Origin: JBECKS01 sp040235395
Lineage (GTDB): Bacteria; Pseudomonadota; Gammaproteobacteria; Pseudomonadales; JBECKS01
Length of the DNA: 6,900 nt
Assembly (NCBI GenBank): GCA_040235395.1
Contig: JBECKS010000076.1
Span: 1 to 6,900 of the forward strand
Direction of reading: 5' to 3'
Shown: positions 6,305 to 6,900 of the stretch, piece by piece
Layout of the letters: every line of letters begins with the position of its first letter
Position numbering within the stretch: position 1 is the first letter of the stretch
Position numbers and translations under genes: made by a program
Notes under the pieces: generated by a model
What the model was told of the DNA's origin: nothing
Database searches by the model: none
The model's input: only the letters and a program-made list of their open reading frames with translations

Positions 6305-6772
6305 ATGTCAGCCAGTCAACGTCCGTCCATGTTCAGAAGGAAGGTACTCATCTATCCCAAGTTCCAGCTAAGCCTGGTAGCTGTCAATATCTTCACCATG
6401 ATCGCTGTGATTGCAGCCATCCAGCTACAGATCATTTTCAGCATTGGCGACATGCAAGTCATCACCGAAGGAACTGCGCTTTCGCCAAAACAGCTCTACA
6501 ACCGCTTTATTGAATACCAAATGAGCATCCTCTATAGCGGGCTAGCCTTCTATCTTATATTAGCCTTCATATTCTCATGTGGATTTACACTCTTCATTTC
6601 ACACCGTTTAGCTGGACCACTGGTTAGAATGAAGAAATATTTTAAAGAAATTGAAGACAGTGGAAAAATTGAGCACCCATTAAAATTCAGAAAAAATGAT
6701 TTTCTTCAAGAGCTTCCAGAAGCAATCAACAAAGGTTTAAAAAGCGTTCAGGAAAAAAACGAACAGGCATAA
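6305..6772 (+). CDS. Small two-helix inner-membrane protein with HAMP-like cytoplasmic tail
   Basis: 155 residues. A basic N-terminus (RRK at 11-13) precedes a first membrane helix at about 20-46 (LSLVAVNIFTMIAVIAAIQL). A short loop of about 26 residues at 47-72 is presumably periplasmic. A second helix at about 73-98 (ILYSGLAFYLILAFIFSCGF) leads straight into SHRLAGPLVRMKKYFKEIEDSG at 99-120, a typical first amphipathic helix of a HAMP domain including its Pro. A connector and a second helix (NDFLQELPEAINKGLKSVQEK) complete a HAMP-like unit. No kinase, methyl-accepting, GGDEF or other output domain follows, so it is an orphan HAMP protein. It may act on a separate partner; automated pipelines might call it a chemotaxis protein, but no signalling domain is present. 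An excellent Shine-Dalgarno fixes the start. It ends at a TAA, after which transposase-derived sequence follows at once in the same frame. Confidence 0.87.
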   Translation: MSASQRPSMFRRKVLIYPKFQLSLVAVNIFTMIAVIAAIQLQIIFSIGDMQVITEGTALSPKQLYNRFIEYQMSILYSGLAFYLILAFIFSCGFTLFISHRLAGPLVRMKKYFKEIEDSGKIEHPLKFRKNDFLQELPEAINKGLKSVQEKNEQA

Positions 6773-6900
6773 TGCCATTTAATTATCAAGGCACTCATGG
6801 CTGCGATTCTAAAACGACAACCTAAACAAACGGTTCTGGTTCATAGCGACCAAGGTAGCCAGTATGGTAGTGCGGATTACCTGGCTTTGCTAAAGCAAAA
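6773..6900 (+). pseudogene. IS3-family transposase OrfB (DDE/rve) fragment, 5'-truncated, cut by window edge
   Basis: The open frame reads ALMAAILKRQPKQTVLVHSD, then QGSQYGSADYLALLKQ. This is the conserved region around the second catalytic Asp (codon 6848-6850) of IS3-group transposases. OrfA, the OrfB N-terminus and the first catalytic Asp, which should lie about 60 residues earlier, are absent: that distance upstream falls inside the HAMP-like gene. Family-like sequence begins only around 6779-6797, so the element is 5'-truncated and no left inverted repeat is present. The frame equals that of the upstream gene and is separated from it only by the TAA at 6770-6772. Whether the 3' part of the element is intact lies outside the window. 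The exact left boundary is uncertain by about 25 bp. Confidence 0.82.

Noticed and set aside
6773..6900. Possibility that the right edge holds an intact IS3 element starting here
   Set aside because: No terminal inverted repeat, no OrfA and no N-terminal half of OrfB are present. The sequence begins near the second catalytic Asp region.

Overview
This 6.9 kb window looks like a chromosomal segment of a gammaproteobacterium of moderate to low GC. I favour the Pseudomonadales/Oceanospirillales side. The grounds are the gene order NAD kinase, YeaC-like (DUF1315), DUF2797, aminopeptidase N, which I recall from Pseudomonas-type genomes, and close residue-level similarity to gammaproteobacterial PepN and NadK. 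No species call is possible from the sequence alone.

Minus strand, read right to left in transcription order: a 479-residue coiled-coil protein of unknown function (start 6056), a PLP-dependent ACC deaminase/D-cysteine desulfhydrase-like enzyme (start 4596), NAD kinase (start 3529), a YeaC-like DUF1315 protein (start 2547), a Cys-rich DUF2797 protein (start 2246), and the N-terminal half of aminopeptidase N (start 1401), which runs off the left edge. Gaps are short (17-67 bp), except for 134 bp before nadK, which holds an extended -10 promoter candidate. That suggests two transcription units: coiled-coil gene plus PLP enzyme, then nadK-yeaC-DUF2797-pepN. A degenerate 13-bp tandem repeat lies between nadK and the yeaC-like gene.

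Plus strand: after a 248-bp AT-rich divergent region comes a small two-helix membrane protein with a cytoplasmic HAMP-like tail (6305-6772), preceded by the only near-perfect Shine-Dalgarno in the window. Directly after its stop codon, and in the same frame, is a 5'-truncated IS3-family transposase (DDE/rve) fragment that runs off the right edge.

The left two thirds is ordinary housekeeping. The least explained part is the divergent pair at the right: a soluble coiled-coil protein with a C-terminal Cys/Cys/Cys/His cluster opposite an orphan HAMP membrane protein, next to mobile-element debris. No rRNA, tRNA, CRISPR array or convincing intrinsic terminator was seen.
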